A stretch of 64,000 nucleotides of DNA from CAZHZT01 sp964537285. Lineage in GTDB: Bacteria; Bacteroidota; Bacteroidia; Chitinophagales; Saprospiraceae. The stretch is taken from contig CAZHZT010000007.1 in the NCBI GenBank assembly GCA_964537285.1, positions 1 through 64,000 of the forward strand. Reading direction: 5' to 3'. Under the pieces are notes generated by a model, which made no database searches, was not told the DNA's origin, and saw nothing but the letters and a program-made list of their open reading frames with translations. Shown piece after piece: positions 63,495 to 64,000 of the stretch. Position 1 is the stretch's first letter. Every line of letters begins with the position of its first letter. The translations under genes were made by a program, and so were the position numbers.

Positions 63495-63851
63495 TTACCC
63501 AATTTGAATTTGCAATTTCTTCCCTAAGCCAGCTTCCACTATTTTTTTTAAAGTCATCAATTCAATGTCCGACTTATTATTCTCCAGGCGGGAAATATAA
63601 TGTTTACTTGTTCCACTTCTCAACGCAAGTTCTTCTTGAGTTAATCCAGCTTCTTTGCGAGCTTGTCGAATCATCAATCCTACAATTAGGCTTCTCTCCT
63701 GATCAGGAACACCATATTTAAAAAGTACAATCGGATCAAGATCATAGGGGTAAAAAACAGATTCCCCGTTTTCATTTTCACTATGAATACCAATTTCCTC
63801 CCAACCGATTGTGTTTCCCATTATTTTGATCGAGTCGATCATTCTAATCAT
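63495..63851 (-). CDS. XRE-family helix-turn-helix regulator (HigA-like)
   Basis: 118 residues from the ATG at 63851; a TTG six bases upstream is a weaker choice. The HTH at about 60-115 reads MIRQARKEAGLTQEELALRS, GTSKHYISRLENNKSDIEL. The N-terminal 55 residues (NTIGWEEIGIHSENENGESV, then LFKYGVPDQERS) are of a type seen in antitoxin-like regulators. No toxin gene lies on either side: upstream is a 105-bp gap and then another gene's end. It may be an orphan antitoxin or a simple regulator. Cytoplasmic. Confidence 0.75.
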   Translation of the reverse strand: MIRMIDSIKIMGNTIGWEEIGIHSENENGESVFYPYDLDPIVLFKYGVPDQERSLIVGLMIRQARKEAGLTQEELALRSGTSKHYISRLENNKSDIELMTLKKIVEAGLGKKLQIQIG

Positions 63852-63899
63852 CACCAATTTTTCTCGCCGCCCTTTTTAAAAATTAGGTGCTTAAATAAT

Positions 63900-63930
63900 T
63901 CAGTGGGTAGCGCTTCCGCGCCCCCCCTGA
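63900..63930 (-). terminator. GC-rich imperfect hairpin
   Basis: CAGTGGGTAGCGC and GCGCCCCCCCTG form an imperfect stem around TTCC. It lies 27 bp downstream of the partial minus-strand gene and may terminate it. Confidence 0.4.
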
Positions 63931-63956
63931 GTTATATATGCTTTACGATTCCGTTC

Positions 63957-64000
63957 CTACTTCATAATCACATAAGTCTGTGCAATCTTATCATGCAGCG
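63957..64000 (-). CDS. C-terminal tip of a gene entering from the right edge
   Basis: A minus-strand frame ends with stop TAG at 63957-63959 and encodes LHDKIAQTYVIMK. Short ends of this form (xxTYVIMK) close many T9SS sorting domains, so a secreted protein is possible. The fragment is too short to be sure. Confidence 0.35.
   Translation of the reverse strand, partial: LHDKIAQTYVIMK

Overview
The window reads as chromosome of a Bacteroidota bacterium, most likely Saprospiria (Lewinella/Haliscomenobacter-like). The evidence is type IX secretion (T9SS) C-terminal sorting domains on several proteins, SusC/SusD/SusE genes, SprB-type and GEVED domains, paired DUF1800/DUF1501 genes, and promoters of the Bacteroidota -33 TTTG / -7 TAnnTTTG form. 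The family-level assignment is inference. No rRNA, tRNA or CRISPR array was seen.

Layout. 0-2 kb: start of a tyrosine recombinase cut by the window edge and a serine beta-lactamase-like hydrolase. 2-7.3 kb: two large secreted proteins (Calx-beta with an IPTxGEW anchor; PKD with a T9SS tail). 8-15.6 kb: an ECF sigma factor and a susC-susD-susE starch-uptake operon. 15.7-19.2 kb: kynureninase and a secreted clan GH-A-like protein. 19.6-27 kb: DUF1800, DUF1501, a TonB-dependent receptor, a TPR-like protein and a LytS-type histidine kinase. 27-38.5 kb (minus strand): erythromycin-esterase-like protein, a 1980-residue modular surface protein, and a second DUF1501/DUF1800 pair. 38.7-40.6 kb: a beta-hydroxyacid dehydrogenase and a UPF0175/DUF3368 toxin-antitoxin pair. 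40.6-52 kb (minus): a starch-degradation cluster of four GH13 genes, one frameshifted, plus an MFS sugar transporter. 52-64 kb: a decayed efflux operon behind a good sigma-54 promoter, a new 41-residue membrane protein, aminopeptidase P, rpoN, an AlkB-like hydroxylase, an M1 peptidase remnant, a Uma2 protein, a GH97 alpha-glucosidase and an XRE regulator.

How it works together. SusC/D/E would bind and import malto-oligosaccharides. Surface and periplasmic GH13 enzymes and the GH97 enzyme would cut them, and the MFS carrier would move maltose or glucose inward. The sus functions are split into three blocks, and no SusR-type regulator is visible.

The most unusual content is intergenic. A ~110-bp near-palindromic element (element A) occurs as five full and several partial copies, sometimes joined to a second GC-rich element (B). 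Many gene ends carry very long perfect inverted repeats, with arms up to 42 bp. Several genes between 43 and 61 kb are broken by single changes: a RAYT transposase stop at a metal-ligand codon, a GH13 frameshift in the NHD motif, an amber codon in an efflux adaptor, and an M1 peptidase remnant.
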